From contig NZ_CACWPP010000030.1 of the NCBI RefSeq assembly GCF_902762735.1, forward strand, positions 1-33,233: a stretch of 33,233 bases of DNA, written 5' to 3'. A program made the translations under genes and the position numbers. Every line of letters starts with the position of its first letter. Position 1 is the first letter of the stretch. The notes under the pieces are model-generated. The model saw only the letters and a program-made list of their open reading frames with translations, had not been told where the DNA came from and did not search any database. This DNA comes from an uncultured Ruminococcus sp. Its GTDB lineage: Bacteria; Bacillota; Clostridia; Oscillospirales; Ruminococcaceae. Positions 33,034 to 33,233 of this stretch are shown here, piece by piece.

Positions 33034-33073
33034 ATGCAACAATGCTATTCAAACAGCATTGTTGCATGTTTTT
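33034..33073 (+). terminator. Terminator of the island operon
   Basis: A 12-bp perfect stem (33034-33045 with 33056-33067, GCAACAATGC/GCATTGTTGC) is followed by G and five T, just after the epimerase stop. The operon is thus bounded by promoter 26031 and this terminator. Confidence 0.88.
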
Positions 33074-33233
33074 AGTTTGTGTCTTAGCTTGGTTTGGTTT
33101 ATCATTTTATTTTTGTTATTTGTCATTTTATTTTTGCACGGAAATCAATTTTCAAAAAATCAGGTTTCAAAAGTTACATTTATATTTCAGATTATACAAA
33201 TTACTGGACAGAGTACCTGGAAAATGATATAAT
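33074..33233. other. A/T-rich tail with short tandem repeat
   Basis: TCATTTTATTTTTG occurs twice (33102-33115 and 33123-33136) with a 21-bp period. No gene is supported. Open frames here lack ribosome sites. A TATAAT at the very end (33228-33233) may be part of a promoter for a gene outside the window. Confidence 0.45.

Noticed and set aside
33017-33232. 71-codon open frame at the end of the window
   Set aside because: It overlaps the terminator stem, is low-complexity A/T-rich sequence and has no ribosome site.

Overview
The window looks like a chromosomal segment of a Gram-positive, spore-lineage Firmicute, most likely a Ruminococcus-like member of the Oscillospiraceae. The signs are a SpoVT-type AbrB regulator, a SpoIID-family protein, two class B sortases, a SleB-type cell-wall hydrolase, a DUF4358-type lipoprotein beside an MBOAT acyltransferase, and strong AGGAGG ribosome sites with TTGACA/TATAAT promoters. 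No other source was available, so the taxonomy is an inference.

Region 1 (1-6.6 kb, minus strand) is a type I-C CRISPR-Cas locus. One near-consensus promoter drives cas3-cas5c-cas8c-cas7, a terminator follows cas7, and a short array of 7 repeats and 6 spacers is read in the same direction. The cas4-cas1-cas2 genes that usually sit between cas7 and the array are absent. An internal Shine-Dalgarno and start inside cas8c predict a separately translated Cas11c small subunit. The array has two repeat types joined by a hybrid repeat.

Region 2 (6.6-14 kb) is housekeeping: a decayed small gene, spoVT, a flavin reductase-like gene, cytidine deaminase inside a nest of dispersed inverted and direct repeats, a membrane diguanylate cyclase, and the cysteine desulfurase-thiI pair for tRNA 4-thiouridine.

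Region 3 (14-25.6 kb) is mostly cell-envelope: a CinA C-terminal domain protein, tandem sortase B paralogues, a SleB-like hydrolase behind a long structured leader, a SpoIID-like protein overlapping maf, then a probable O-acylation set (SGNH hydrolase, DUF4358 lipoprotein, MBOAT), a GNAT and two small unknown genes.

Region 4 (25.6-33.2 kb) starts where prolyl-tRNA synthetase is cut off after about 80 residues. A strikingly A/T-rich island follows, with its own promoter and terminator and seven tightly packed, mostly overlapping genes: SPASM-type radical SAM, B12-type radical SAM, a Nudix-glycosyltransferase fusion, a PIG-L/LmbE deacetylase, a third radical SAM, a HIT-like protein and a GalE-like epimerase. 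GT4 plus PIG-L deacetylase plus radical SAM enzymes recalls aminoglycoside and mycothiol/bacillithiol assembly, but no core scaffold synthase is present. This operon is the best candidate for an undescribed system in the window.
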